A DNA stretch of 44,111 nt from Kurthia massiliensis (GCF_000285555.1 NZ_HE611000.1:31474-75584); one strand, 5' to 3'. Shown: positions 24,125-33,395, counted from the first letter of the stretch. Notes: generated by a model from the letters alone, not told the origin. Numbers and translations are program-made.

Positions 24125-27046
24125 TTATTCAATGATAAACGTTGTTGAGAACGTTTGAAGTTTGCCTTGGTTACGTACTGTTACTTGATCACCTTTGCCA
24201 AGAAGTTTACGCGTTCCCTCTGAATCATAAACGTATTTACGTTCGATTGAAAATTTCCCATCTACAACAGCGTAAGTTGCTAAGTCACGACCATTCACAG
24301 AAAGAAGTACTTTGCTGACAGTTTTATCTGTTTCACCTTCTAGCGTAAACTTATCTAAATCAATCGTATTTACACGAATTGGTGCAACCTCTGTCGAAGT
24401 AACCGTTACTTCGTTACTAAAATGTGTTTTCTTTAATTTATTACGGTCGTATACTGCGACTTGCACTTGATCCCCCGCACTTAGCAATTTTTGTGTACCG
24501 TCTGTAGCATACACATATTTACGTAAAAATTCGAATTGACCATCTTTCACTTCTGCAATACTTAATGAACGACCATTGACGATTAATTCGACGTGTGTAA
24601 CACCTTCATCGACAGTACCTGTAATCGGTGTCGCTTCATTTTTCGTGAAGTCTACAAATACTGGATTTAGCTGGATACCGAAAATACCTTCATCGACAAT
24701 ACGTTCACTGCCTGTCACATTAATCCCTTTGCCTGGACGGAATGCTTCTACGACAACTCGGTCACCTCGTGCAATAAGCTTACGATTACCATTTTCATCG
24801 TATGCGTACGATTTGTTGAACGAGTATTCACCGTTTTCATCAACAGCTGCTGTTAATAATGATTTTCCGTTAATTTTAAGAACAACTTTCCCTGTTCCTT
24901 TCGGTGCGCTACCTGTAATGAATGGATGGTATTCTGCAACTGGATTAATTGTCACTTCGCCTTTAACGAATGGTGTTGTCACCGTATCTTCTGCTTTGCC
25001 ATTTTCATTTTCAACGACAATTGTTAAGTCTGTATCCGGTCCAACTGTTCCTGGAACTTCGATTGTGAAGTCACCGTTTTCATCGGACTTACCGCTACCG
25101 ACTTCATTACCATCTGTATCATAAATCGTTACGTCTGTATTTGGCTCTGTTTTACCAACAACTTCGTAACCGTCTGATGGATTTCCATCTACCGCTGTAT
25201 CTGTCGGACCATTTAATGTCTTATCTTTCGGTGTTTGTGTTTGAACAGCTTCACTATCGCCCGCTTCATTTTTCGCAATGACATCTAAAGTTGTCTCTGG
25301 GCCGACTGTTCCTGGGACTTCGATTGTGAAGTCACCATTTTCATCTGACTTGCCTTTACCAACCTCATTACCATTTGGGTCATACACGTAAATGTCTGTA
25401 TCTGGTTCAGCTTTACCTGTCACTTCGTAACCGTCTTTTGATGAACCTGTCGTGTCGACATCTGTTGGTGCGTTTGGTGCGGCTTGTTCAACGATATCTT
25501 TTGGTGTTGCCGTAATGCCTGGTATACTTTCACCCGCTTCATTTGAAGCCGTTACTTTAAGGGGTTGTTCAGCACCAACTGTTCCCGGTATATTCACGCT
25601 GAAACGACCATTCTCATCGGCTTGACCATCGCCTAATTTCACATCGTCTTTATCGTAAACTGTGATTTTCGAGTTCGGTTCTGCTTTACCTGTTATTTCA
25701 TAGCCATCTTTAGAAGAGCCTGTCGCTAGTAAGTCCGTCGGTGTATCTGGCGCAAATAGTGGATCGGCTGGTGTTTCCGCATCTACTGGCTCACTCTCTG
25801 TGAACTCATTTTCAGCTATTAACTGAAGCGGAGCTTTTTCGCCGACTGTGCCTAATACGTCAATTGTAAACATGCCATCTTTCACGATACCACTACCGAC
25901 TGCAATACCTTCATGATAAACCGTTACTAAAGCATCTTCTTCAGCTTTACCTGTCACGACATAATTTTCACGTGAATTCCCTGTTACTTCAATGTCTGAT
26001 GGTGGCGCAAGAACGGCTGATTCTTGTTTTTCACCTTCTAAATAAACGATATCGCTATCCATATCAGAAGAAAGCAAACGTAAATTTAACGCTGATGTAC
26101 GCACCATTGATCCTGCGAAATTTGCATCAATTGTTTCGTCTTTATTTAGAATATCAATCGTTTGTTCATTCGCTTCAATTTCTGTTGGAATTGTCACTTT
26201 CGTATTTCCTAATAATGAAAGGTTAGCTAAATGATTAATAATCGTCGTTGAAGATTCAACAATTTTTGAAACCACTTCAATTAAGCCTGCAACGACTAAT
26301 TTAACTGGGAATAAAACGATATTTAATAAGTCTGCTGTTGCTTTTAATACGACACCTTTACCTGTAAATTCAAGCGCTTTGACGCCTTCTTTTAAATCAC
26401 CCAAAATTTTCGTCAAATTTGCAACGAGCGTTGAGCCAAGTGCCGCATCTAGTTGAACGGCAATAACAGAACCATCATCACTCACCTGTGCAGGCGCTGT
26501 AAATTTTAATTGGCCAAGCTCGGTTACATTGTTAATTAAATTCAATTTATTATAGACAGTCCCTATATTAACCGAAAGGCCGGGTGTATCTGATAATTTA
26601 TCTGTCACAAATTGTAGGATATCATTAACCCCTGTCAAAATCGGTGAGATGACTGGTAGCTGATTTAAGCGTAACGTTGCAGCAGTATCAATATTTGCAA
26701 CACCATTTTTAACATTTACTGAACTACGTAATTCTTTTGGTACTTCTAATAAAGCAAATCGTTGCTCTTTAGAAGTGACAACATTTGCTGATAATAGTGC
26801 ATCACTTGATAATGTGAAGTCAATTTCCTTTTTCTCACCTAGTTCAAGTTGCTCACGATTTGTTTCAGTTGTCCCAGAATTGTTCGTTACGTCTAGCTTC
26901 GTTAATAAGTCAACATCTACAACGGCTGCACTAGCAGTTGTAGGGGTATGGTCCTGTAAAGGCTCCCCCACGATTGGTGCTGTTAAAATTGATAGTGCGA
27001 GCATTGAAGCAGCAGTTCCTTTTCCCCACTTTGAGTATTTGTTCAA
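24125..27046 (-). CDS. Large surface protein with Ig-like repeats
   Basis: This 973-residue protein has a signal peptide (MNKYSKWGKGTAASMLALSILTAPIVG). Residues about 35-340 form a helical and beta head with LGSTLVANLTKILGDL. Then come four bacterial Ig-like repeats of about 80-85 residues (about 350-680), each with a G-x-S-x-D-G-Y-E/V-x-G-K-A-E-P start and an IPGTVG and TPKD end. The last three repeats (about 690-970) are of another type, each with SGSK-like linkers, VNGRxLxxxxV, and KYVYDxxGTRKLLxxGDQV. There is no LPXTG or other anchor. It starts with TTG; AAGGG lies before it. It is likely an exported adhesin or coat-like protein with non-covalent attachment. Confidence 0.8.
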   Translation of the reverse strand: MNKYSKWGKGTAASMLALSILTAPIVGEPLQDHTPTTASAAVVDVDLLTKLDVTNNSGTTETNREQLELGEKKEIDFTLSSDALLSANVVTSKEQRFALLEVPKELRSSVNVKNGVANIDTAATLRLNQLPVISPILTGVNDILQFVTDKLSDTPGLSVNIGTVYNKLNLINNVTELGQLKFTAPAQVSDDGSVIAVQLDAALGSTLVANLTKILGDLKEGVKALEFTGKGVVLKATADLLNIVLFPVKLVVAGLIEVVSKIVESSTTIINHLANLSLLGNTKVTIPTEIEANEQTIDILNKDETIDANFAGSMVRTSALNLRLLSSDMDSDIVYLEGEKQESAVLAPPSDIEVTGNSRENYVVTGKAEEDALVTVYHEGIAVGSGIVKDGMFTIDVLGTVGEKAPLQLIAENEFTESEPVDAETPADPLFAPDTPTDLLATGSSKDGYEITGKAEPNSKITVYDKDDVKLGDGQADENGRFSVNIPGTVGAEQPLKVTASNEAGESIPGITATPKDIVEQAAPNAPTDVDTTGSSKDGYEVTGKAEPDTDIYVYDPNGNEVGKGKSDENGDFTIEVPGTVGPETTLDVIAKNEAGDSEAVQTQTPKDKTLNGPTDTAVDGNPSDGYEVVGKTEPNTDVTIYDTDGNEVGSGKSDENGDFTIEVPGTVGPDTDLTIVVENENGKAEDTVTTPFVKGEVTINPVAEYHPFITGSAPKGTGKVVLKINGKSLLTAAVDENGEYSFNKSYAYDENGNRKLIARGDRVVVEAFRPGKGINVTGSERIVDEGIFGIQLNPVFVDFTKNEATPITGTVDEGVTHVELIVNGRSLSIAEVKDGQFEFLRKYVYATDGTQKLLSAGDQVQVAVYDRNKLKKTHFSNEVTVTSTEVAPIRVNTIDLDKFTLEGETDKTVSKVLLSVNGRDLATYAVVDGKFSIERKYVYDSEGTRKLLGKGDQVTVRNQGKLQTFSTTFIIE

Positions 27047-27774
27047 GTAAAATCCCTTCTTTCTCTTATATTTTGAAGACGATACGTTGTTAAAACATAT
27101 CCGTCTATAAGCTGTGCAATGTACATATAACCGTAACTTTTGACGCTATAAACAAAAAATTTAATACTATCAAAATATAGTGAAGAAAAAAACTGCTATT
27201 ATCACGTTTTCCCTATTCACAGTGTAAAAATAAGGATATTAAAAAGGATTTTTTCGTTGGTAATCTACGCCAAACCATTATTTTTTCTGTTTTCAGGCTT
27301 TATTTTTTTGCATTATTAAATATAATATATTTTTAAATAAGGTATTTTTATCTATCATAAAGATACATTTTTTACTAAAAATTGTTTTCAAGCGATTTAT
27401 TATAAAAAATATAAATAAAAATGATTCTTAATACTTACTATTTACATGCTATACGTATTAAAATTTACTAGTTTAAAAATTTGAAATCTTTTATCAAATA
27501 TTTTATACGTTGAGATTTAGTTTTATAAAACGCCTTTATTTTATATTAAAATAACAAATTATATATTTTCATTGCTGGTTAAGGTATTAAGACATATAAA
27601 TTTATACCAAGTAATCGACGTATTTTATGAATATAATTATTTAAACAAAAAGAGGAATTTAGAAGTAGCTGTAACTATATATTTTATATTTCTAACGATT
27701 AGCATATACATTAAACTATCAATTTGATATATATTGAAAGACTTTTACCTATTTATTTTGTGCAATAAATAAGA
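27047..27774. other. AT-rich intergenic region without genes
   Basis: Apart from the promoter region of the surface protein this 728-bp span is very AT-rich and shows no open frame with a ribosome binding site. I see no riboswitch or tRNA. It may carry the surface-protein promoter near 27060-27150 and regulatory sites. Confidence 0.5.
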
Positions 27775-27801
27775 AAACACACCTAATATAAAGGTGCGTT
27801 T
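27775..27801 (-). terminator. Terminator of the choloylglycine hydrolase family gene
   Basis: AAAC-CACCT pairs with AGGTG-GTTT, T-rich on the reverse strand. It lies just past the stop at 27808. Confidence 0.6.
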
Positions 27802-27807
27802 AATTAT

Positions 27808-28800
27808 TTAAACATGTAGTTGTTCAACAGGAAAATTAGGTTCAATCGGGAAAAATTGTGGTTGCTTAGTTGCGAGTAATGTTTCCGTTAAACGAACACT
27901 CACAACTTTTGGATTTTCATAACTACTATAATAATACGTTAAGGACTCATTACACATTGTTCCTACATATTGTGAATAGTCAGATGCACCTGTATCAGTA
28001 ACGACAATGCCTTTTGGAATACGAACGGTTGCTAAAATATGATAATGATTATTTAAGCCTTCTACTTCATTTTTGGCTGGTTCAATATGTTCTTTAAAAA
28101 ACGCAGCACGGACGAAACGTTCTGGCGGTGTGAACCCTCCTGGTAGGCCAAGAGTTCCGGTTCCCTGTGAAAATGGTTCGGCAATATAATCCCCGAATTT
28201 TTTCGGTGCATATTGCGCCGGTCGTACGTGTAAATAATTGCGTAAATTGTTAATATGCCATGCGAGTTGCGGTGAGTTCGTCATCACACCAATTGGATTA
28301 TCAATTGTCGTCAGTTGCGCAGTTGTCGGTTCAATGACGACACATTTTCCTCTTTGATCGGTAATGATCCAATGAAGCGGTGTCACGATGCCGAGTACAG
28401 GTACTTCTTTTGCAACGAGGTGTACGTCTTGTAGTGCCGCTTCTAATTCCTCAATCGTCGAAAATTGACTCAATACCCATAAAATCAATTCATGTGGTGC
28501 TAAGTTGATGGCACCTTCTTTACATTCAGTTGCATAGTCCACTTCCCCTGGCAAATACAGCTCAGCAATGCTCAATCCTTTTTCATTAATACCGTCTGCG
28601 ACAAAATAAGACTGGTCTAATAAGCGCCCAGCACCAACGAAACCATACTGTGATGTATGTACCGCACCATCTACAGCACATGTCCACTGAAATTGACGTG
28701 GTACGTAAAGTGGCGATGGCTCTAGCGGCATTGAAAAATCCATCGTTCTTGATAATAAATGTTTGCCATCTTCAGTTTTCGTAAAAATCCCTGTACACAT
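27808..28800 (-). CDS. Choloylglycine hydrolase/penicillin V acylase family enzyme
   Basis: This 330-residue Ntn hydrolase begins MCTGIF, so Cys2 becomes the N-terminal nucleophile after Met removal. Other active-site residues are in place: Arg in SRTMDF (about 18), Asp21, Asn in MTNSP (about 174) and Arg in PERFVRAAFF (about 228). The family cleaves bile-salt amides, penicillin V or acyl-homoserine lactones. The exact substrate cannot be told; the Bacillus relative YxeI is a penicillin V acylase. AGGAAGTGAG precedes the start. It has its own terminator. No signal peptide, so it acts in the cytoplasm. Confidence 0.9.
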   Translation of the reverse strand: MCTGIFTKTEDGKHLLSRTMDFSMPLEPSPLYVPRQFQWTCAVDGAVHTSQYGFVGAGRLLDQSYFVADGINEKGLSIAELYLPGEVDYATECKEGAINLAPHELILWVLSQFSTIEELEAALQDVHLVAKEVPVLGIVTPLHWIITDQRGKCVVIEPTTAQLTTIDNPIGVMTNSPQLAWHINNLRNYLHVRPAQYAPKKFGDYIAEPFSQGTGTLGLPGGFTPPERFVRAAFFKEHIEPAKNEVEGLNNHYHILATVRIPKGIVVTDTGASDYSQYVGTMCNESLTYYYSSYENPKVVSVRLTETLLATKQPQFFPIEPNFPVEQLHV

Positions 28801-28862
28801 AAGCTCACTTCCTTTGTCGTTTTACTTCCTAAAATACCTTAAAATCGAAAAACAAAACATTA

Positions 28863-29378
28863 TCAAGTCGTTTGCGTCCATCGTTTTGCCTTTTCATCAA
28901 TGAATTGAATAAAATCATGTTTCCCAGCGATGTACAATTCTTTCTCCATTCGATGTTGCGCGGCTAACTGCTCTTTTAATGTACCGTACTGTTTTGCCAC
29001 TTCTGGATGTGCGCGTAAATAATCTCTAAAAAGCAAGTGCCGTTCAATTTGTGCATCACCTTTTTCAAATACGTGCACATGATGCGTACGCCGATCACCA
29101 CCTTTTGAAAAAAAGCGGCGTCCTTCAATCCCATGTGTACCATGAGCAACATATTCAAATGCATTCATTTTCGTATTCAATGTATCTACATCGTTTATTT
29201 GTTTCACAGTGATGAGTATGTCAATGACCGGTTTCGCGCATAACTGTGGAATTGACGTACTGCCAATATGATCAATCGCAATTAGTTGTTCACCAAAAAT
29301 TGTGCGTAATTGTTTCGCCTCTCGCTCAAATTGAATAGGCCACGTTGCATCATATGGATGAACTTCGATTTTTCTCAC
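28863..29378 (-). CDS. GrpB family protein
   Basis: This 171-residue protein belongs to the GrpB (UPF0157) family, a nucleotidyltransferase-like fold. Visible motifs are VHPYDATWPIQFEREA (about 6), IDHIGSTSIPQLCAKPVIDILI (about 36-57), where the HxGSTxxP and PxIDI residues are typical, and a C-terminal HHVHVFEKGDAQIERHLLFRDYLR (about 100-123). The frame opens at an ATG that abuts GGAGGG, so GTG 29378, six bases on, is the better start. Function is unknown. It is a separate transcription unit next to the chromosomal thiamine operon. Confidence 0.85.
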   Translation of the reverse strand: MRKIEVHPYDATWPIQFEREAKQLRTIFGEQLIAIDHIGSTSIPQLCAKPVIDILITVKQINDVDTLNTKMNAFEYVAHGTHGIEGRRFFSKGGDRRTHHVHVFEKGDAQIERHLLFRDYLRAHPEVAKQYGTLKEQLAAQHRMEKELYIAGKHDFIQFIDEKAKRWTQTT

Positions 29379-29475
29379 AAGCATCCCTCCTCTCTTTATT
29401 CAACCAAAAATTGGTATATCATTCAATTGAATGCCTTATGTTGTACTTATCTTATACAATCGTAAACTAGCGCAT

Positions 29476-29512
29476 AAAAAAAGCTGTGAGCATTCATCCT
29501 CACAGCCTTTTT
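29476..29512. terminator. Bidirectional terminator
   Basis: AAAGCTGTGAG pairs with CTCACAGC-TTTT around CATTCATC. It lies between GrpB and thiE. Confidence 0.75.
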
Positions 29513-29565
29513 ATAATGAAAAACGTACTTCTATCTAATTTATATAGCGTTAGCATATACACGCA

Positions 29566-30186
29566 TCAATGATCTGCCGACAATTTCTGAATCGTTCGCG
29601 CGATGTTGTCACTTTTGCAAATCGCTGAAATCACACTAATGCCATCTGCGCCTGCTTGACGAACACGATGGGCATTACGCTCGTGAATCCCACCAATTGC
29701 GACAATAGGATAAGACGGATATGCTTTTTTTGCCTCTCGTAAAAAGGTTAAACCCGACGGTGCTTGCGCATCTAACTTCGACGTTGTTTCATAAATCGGT
29801 CCGATGCCAACATAACTCGCGCCACGTTGTATAGCCTCCTCTAATTGCATACGGTTGTGAACAGAGACACCGATTATTTTTTGCGGAAACAGCGCTGCAA
29901 CCGCATTCACTGACAAGTCGTCTTGGCCGACATGTACACCGTCTGCGTCTAATTGTAACGCAAGCGCGACATCATCATTCACAATAAATGGCACGCCATA
30001 TTGTTGACAGAGCGCTTGGCATTGGCGGGCAAACTGGACGTAAGCCGTTCCTCGTAAAGCATTCGGTCCCTTTTCTCTTAATTGAAAGCACGTTACCCCA
30101 TGTTGTAATGCTTTTTCGAGCGTACCGATCGGGTCAGAAGCATTCATCGATCCCATAATAAAATACATATGGAGAAAATTATTCAT
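29566..30186 (-). CDS. thiE: Thiamine phosphate synthase (chromosomal operon)
   Basis: This 206-residue ThiE shows TCFQLREKG (about 32), PFIVNDDVALAL (about 66), DGVHVGQDDL (about 82), GIGPIYETTSKLDA (about 122) and VAIGGIHERNA (about 156). It is the last gene of the tenA-thiM-thiD-thiE operon and overlaps thiD by 8 bases. GAGGTGA precedes the start. It closely resembles the ThiE at 7443, and less the one at 5759. It joins HMP-PP and thiazole phosphate. Confidence 0.95.
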   Translation of the reverse strand: MNNFLHMYFIMGSMNASDPIGTLEKALQHGVTCFQLREKGPNALRGTAYVQFARQCQALCQQYGVPFIVNDDVALALQLDADGVHVGQDDLSVNAVAALFPQKIIGVSVHNRMQLEEAIQRGASYVGIGPIYETTSKLDAQAPSGLTFLREAKKAYPSYPIVAIGGIHERNAHRVRQAGADGISVISAICKSDNIARTIQKLSADH

Positions 30187-30991
30187 GGACGATCACCTCA
30201 CATTGTCCACAAGCACGTTTATACGCAAAGTGATTCGTCGGGCCATGACCGTGACCGATTCCTAAAGGTTCAGCAATGGCTAACTGCACGTATTTTTTCG
30301 CTTCGATAATCGCTTTTTTCAATTGGAGTCCTTTCGCAAGGTTAGCGGTAATCGCGGCCGAAAACGTACAACCCGTACCGTGCGTACTAGCTGTTTGAAT
30401 ACGCGGTGTTTCAATCGAGAAGAACGATGTTTCCGACACAACGTAGTCTATCGCGTAGTTCCCTTGAGCATGGCCACCTTTTATGACGACATGTTTAACC
30501 CCCATATCAATGAATTGCTTCGCAGCTTTAAGTACGTCCATTTCATGTTGAATTTTCATGCCTGTAATGACTTCCGCTTCGGGGATATTTGGTGTACAAA
30601 TGAACGTTTGTGGTAAAAGTTGCTGTCGTAACGCCTCTACTGCATGTCGTTTTAATAAATTCGCGCCACCTTTTGCGACCATCACAGGATCTACAACGAG
30701 TGGTATTTCTTTCTCTTTTAATATCGTTGCCACGACATCAATTAACGTTTCATCGTATAACATACCTGTTTTAATCGCCGATACATCAAAATCATCTAAA
30801 ATCGCTTGCAATTGATGTGCTAAAAAGGTCGGTGTCATCGGCACGATATCGTGAACACCTAACGTATTTTGAGCTGTTAACGATGTAATAGCGGTTGTCG
30901 CAAATACGCCGAGCTCTTGAAACGTTTTAATATCTGCTTGAATACCAGCACCGCCACCACTATCTGACCCAGCAATTGAGCATGCAATCAT
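30179..30991 (-). CDS. thiD: HMP/HMP-phosphate kinase (chromosomal operon)
   Basis: This 270-residue ThiD begins [20 protein letters not shown] and keeps AIKTGMLYD (about 71), VDPVMVAKGGAN (about 101), [12 protein letters not shown] (about 129) and the catalytic [11 protein letters not shown] (about 203). It phosphorylates hydroxymethylpyrimidine twice. The frame opens 10 codons earlier, but the ATG at 30991 has GGAGGTGGTACG before it and overlaps the thiM stop as ATGA. This exact join is conserved in the thiM remnant/thiD junction of the other operon. Confidence 0.95.
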   Translation of the reverse strand: MIACSIAGSDSGGGAGIQADIKTFQELGVFATTAITSLTAQNTLGVHDIVPMTPTFLAHQLQAILDDFDVSAIKTGMLYDETLIDVVATILKEKEIPLVVDPVMVAKGGANLLKRHAVEALRQQLLPQTFICTPNIPEAEVITGMKIQHEMDVLKAAKQFIDMGVKHVVIKGGHAQGNYAIDYVVSETSFFSIETPRIQTASTHGTGCTFSAAITANLAKGLQLKKAIIEAKKYVQLAIAEPLGIGHGHGPTNHFAYKRACGQCEVIVHE

Positions 30992-31722
30992 CGTACCACC
31001 TCCGCTAATTGTGCTAAGCAATTGATAAATGTTTGTTGCATCGTTCCGAGTTGCCCACTCGCTTGCGCACTTGCATGTTTATAATCCTTTAGTAATTGTA
31101 CTAACGTTTCAAATGGCGTATCACTTGATGCTAACGAAGCAGCACATAATGCACTTAATAAACACCCGCTACCGGTTAATCGTGTAATACATTCATCTCC
31201 ACCTGCAATATGTGAAATACGGGTACCGTCTGAAATAATATCTATCTCTCCTGTCACAATAACGATACATTCATATTGTCGCGCGACTTGTGTAGCAATG
31301 ACCGGTACATCCATATCACCTTGTCCTTCATCCACACCTTTCGCTTGCCAATCAATTCCCGCAATAGCCGCAAGCTCACCTTTATTACAACGTAGTAGTT
31401 GAATCGGCAATGTTTGTAGTAAAGACAGCGCTGTTTTCAAACGATATGGGGACGCGCCTGCTCCGACTGGATCTAAAACGATAGGACCTTTACTGTGCGC
31501 ACCTGCCATATACATCGCTCTAACCGATTCGGCATGCAATGTACCGATATTTAACAACAAGGCATCTGCTTGTGAAGCAATATGTGCGGCTTCTTCAACC
31601 GCGTCAGCCATTACAGGAGACGCGCCGACAGCGAGTAATCCATTCGCCGTAAACTGAGCAACGACATAGTTCGTCATACAATGGACGAGTGGGCGATGTT
31701 TCATAATATTAGCGAGACTCAT
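30988..31722 (-). CDS. thiM: Hydroxyethylthiazole kinase (chromosomal operon)
   Basis: This 244-residue ThiM has RPLVHCMTNYVVAQFTANGL (about 9-28), with GASPVMAD, LDPVGAGASPYR (about 96), LLRCNKGELAAIAG (about 120) and the LTGSGCLLSALCAA anion hole and Cys (about 193). It salvages the thiazole half. The start is ATG 31722 with GAAGGAGG before it; the longer frame runs into tenA. Its stop overlaps thiD, and its start overlaps the end of tenA by 14 bases. At the N-terminus it is the parent type of the remnant at 6462-6641. Confidence 0.95.
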   Translation of the reverse strand: MSLANIMKHRPLVHCMTNYVVAQFTANGLLAVGASPVMADAVEEAAHIASQADALLLNIGTLHAESVRAMYMAGAHSKGPIVLDPVGAGASPYRLKTALSLLQTLPIQLLRCNKGELAAIAGIDWQAKGVDEGQGDMDVPVIATQVARQYECIVIVTGEIDIISDGTRISHIAGGDECITRLTGSGCLLSALCAASLASSDTPFETLVQLLKDYKHASAQASGQLGTMQQTFINCLAQLAEVVR

Positions 31723-32380
31723 GAAGTTGTACCTCCTTCGTCCAGTCTTGTGCTGTCCAAGCCATCTCCCAAAACTGCCATTCATAAAAGCAACTTCGTT
31801 TAAAATGTTGCGCGAGTTTCACAGCTTTTTCAGGTGCAGCCGTTGCCAATCGGTCCATTAGTTGTTGCTGATTTGCGACAGATGTGGCCATTTCATCGGA
31901 ACTATAAACATCAAGCCATTGTTGATATAATGGCTCACTTGGCTTTGCATGTTTGAATCGCTGGCCGATTTCTTGGTACAACCATGGGCATGGTAAAATG
32001 GCAGCCATCACTTCAGCAATATCTCCATCTTGAACGACGCGATATAGATAATTGACGTAATTAACCGCTGCAGGTGCAGCTTCAAATTGAGGATCAATGT
32101 TTAACGTTTGAAACGTCGTACGGTGAATATCGAGCTCTGCCTCATGAATGTAGCGTGCCATTTCTAAAAAGAATGGCATATCTTCTGCGTTTGTCGCCTT
32201 TGCTGCGGCAAGTGCCAATACTTTTGCATAATGTTTTAAATAATACGCGTCTTGTGCAATATAGTAAGCAAAGGTCTCTAGCGGTAAATCCCCCTTGGCA
32301 ATGCCTCGCACAAATGGATGGTCAAAACTTGCTTCAAAGTAAAAAGCTGTTTCTTGTCGAATGTTTTCACAAAATGTCAT
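31709..32380 (-). CDS. tenA: Aminopyrimidine aminohydrolase TenA
   Basis: This 223-residue TenA hydrolyses aminomethyl-aminopyrimidine to HMP, so degraded thiamine can be reused. Active-site residues are in place: Asp in YIAQDAYYLKHY (about 44), Cys in AAILPCPWLYQEIG (about 134) and Glu in YEWQFWEMAW (about 203). ATG 32380 has GGAGGACT before it, and the frame opens 11 codons earlier without a site. It is the first gene of the operon behind two TPP riboswitches, as in B. anthracis. Together with thiM, thiD and thiE it makes a full salvage set. Confidence 0.95.
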   Translation of the reverse strand: MTFCENIRQETAFYFEASFDHPFVRGIAKGDLPLETFAYYIAQDAYYLKHYAKVLALAAAKATNAEDMPFFLEMARYIHEAELDIHRTTFQTLNIDPQFEAAPAAVNYVNYLYRVVQDGDIAEVMAAILPCPWLYQEIGQRFKHAKPSEPLYQQWLDVYSSDEMATSVANQQQLMDRLATAAPEKAVKLAQHFKRSCFYEWQFWEMAWTAQDWTKEVQLHESR

Positions 32381-32413
32381 ACTTAGTCCTCCTCTAGTGA
32401 TGGACGTGAGCAC

Positions 32414-32446
32414 AAAAAAGACGTCTCTTCCAAAGTAGAGACGTCA
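32414..32446 (-). terminator. Terminator of TPP riboswitch nearest tenA
   Basis: Read on the reverse strand, GACGTCTCTACT pairs with AAGAGACGTC and is followed by six T. It is the expression platform for the aptamer at 32465-32554. Confidence 0.85.
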
Positions 32447-32464
32447 AAAAGGTGAACGAGTACC

Positions 32465-32554
32465 TTTAATTGCTCCCTACGTCCGTATTAACGGTCAGGT
32501 TCTAAGGGTCAGGTTTTAGCCTTCTCAACACAACTGTGTCCCCCCGCAATTAAA
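32465..32554 (-). promoter_or_regulatory. TPP riboswitch aptamer, proximal (tenA operon)
   Basis: On the reverse strand: GGGGGGACACAGTTGTGTTGAGA, GACCCTTAGAACCTGACCGTTAA and GGACGTAGGGAGCAATTAA, closed by a P1 of TTAATTGC with GCAATTAA. All THI-box pieces are present. It is the second aptamer met by the polymerase. Confidence 0.93.
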
Positions 32555-32567
32555 TATTTGCAAAAAG

Positions 32568-32600
32568 AAAAGGCGCCTCAAAAAAATGAGGAGCGCCTTA
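32568..32600 (-). terminator. Terminator of the distal TPP riboswitch
   Basis: Read on the reverse strand, AAGGCGCTCCTCA pairs with TGAGGCGCCTT and is followed by TTTCTTTT. It belongs to the aptamer at 32621-32707. Confidence 0.85.
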
Positions 32601-32620
32601 GTAAGTACGAAAATACATGT

Positions 32621-32707
32621 ACTTTGCTCCCTACGTCCGTGTTAACGGTCAGGTTCTAAGGGTCAGGTTTTAGCCTTCTCAACACAAATTGTGTCCCCCC
32701 GCAAATA
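32621..32707 (-). promoter_or_regulatory. TPP riboswitch aptamer, distal (tenA operon)
   Basis: On the reverse strand: GGGGGACACAATTTGTGTTGAGA, GACCCTTAGAACCTGACCGTTAA and ACACGGACGTAGGGA, with a P1 of TTTGC and GCAAA. It is the first aptamer in the tandem. Its spacing and the pieces AGCAAAGTACAT and GTACTTACT after it are also found after aptamer 1 of the other operon. Confidence 0.93.
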
Positions 32708-32750
32708 CTTTAATTGTTACTAGTCTATAATATTTCTTCTTATCATTCAA

Positions 32751-33056
32751 CTATTGTTTCGACGAACGGTTTCTTTTCAACTTTCGAATTGCAAATACAA
32801 ATGCCACTACGATGGCGATTGCCGTTAAAAACCATGTCCAAAAAAATAGTAATCCTAAACCGATGTTAGCGTCCGTTTGTTTTGAGATAGCATCTTCAAT
32901 CACAATCCAAATCAATGGTAATGCGACCAATACATATATGGCCGACGTGCTAATAATAGCAGCTTTTTTCTTATATAACGTACTACGGATAATGACTACA
33001 AATGGAATAGCAAGTGCGAATAACGTTAAGATGAGCGTCGGAAAAATCGGTAGCAT
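32751..33056 (-). CDS. Small membrane protein of unknown function
   Basis: This 101-residue protein has three hydrophobic segments: about 2-24, 34-52 (AIISTSAIYVLVALPLIWIV) and 66-90 (GLGLLFFWTWFLTAIAIVVAF), with a basic C-terminus RKLKRNRSSKQ. GAGGGAGG lies before the start. I do not recognise the family. It precedes the thiamine riboswitch leader on the same strand; it ends about 44 bases before the leader, so read-through into the thi operon is possible, but the leader has its own likely promoter. Confidence 0.65.
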   Translation of the reverse strand: MLPIFPTLILTLFALAIPFVVIIRSTLYKKKAAIISTSAIYVLVALPLIWIVIEDAISKQTDANIGLGLLFFWTWFLTAIAIVVAFVFAIRKLKRNRSSKQ

Positions 33057-33338
33057 AGCATACCTCCCTCTATAAATGTTGATATATCAATGGTTCACGC
33101 CATTTTTAAGTATCAAAAAATATTTTTTTGATACTCATATCTAACTTAATTTTGTATTAATTTATATTTATGTTAATTCATCGAAACGCCACGCTAAAGA
33201 AGAGACCATTAAATGGAAATGATTTCTTCTGAATCCGACTTTATATGATACATTCTAAAACCAGTGTTGTATCAGCCTTTCTTGTTTATGACACTGATTA
33301 TATAATCAAGCTGATTTACAGTCAAAACTTAATACCTT

Positions 33339-33395
33339 GTAGCAGAAGACGCCCACCTACTCGCTACGCTCTTTGAGGTGGGCGTCCTCTGCTAC
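33339..33395. repeat. Solo hairpin resembling an IS200/IS605 end
   Basis: GTAGCAGA-GACGCCCACCT pairs with AGGTGGGCGTC-TCTGCTAC, a stem of 19 bp with one mismatch, and the loop is ACTCGCTACGCTCTTTG. The inner part matches the hairpin at 43966-44000 in both stem type and loop (ACTCACTACGTTTCTTGAG). Such hairpins are typical near the ends of IS200/IS605-family elements. No transposase gene is next to it. The rest of 33076-33528 shows nothing. Confidence 0.55.

Noticed and set aside
23916..24158. Open frame of 80 codons between sstT and the surface protein
   Set aside because: It runs through the 155-bp inverted repeat and its composition follows the hairpins. Not credible as a gene.
27047..27774. 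Possible CRISPR array or RNA gene in the AT-rich gap
   Set aside because: No regular repeats with spacers, no tRNA-like or riboswitch pieces, and no G+C-rich folded block were seen.
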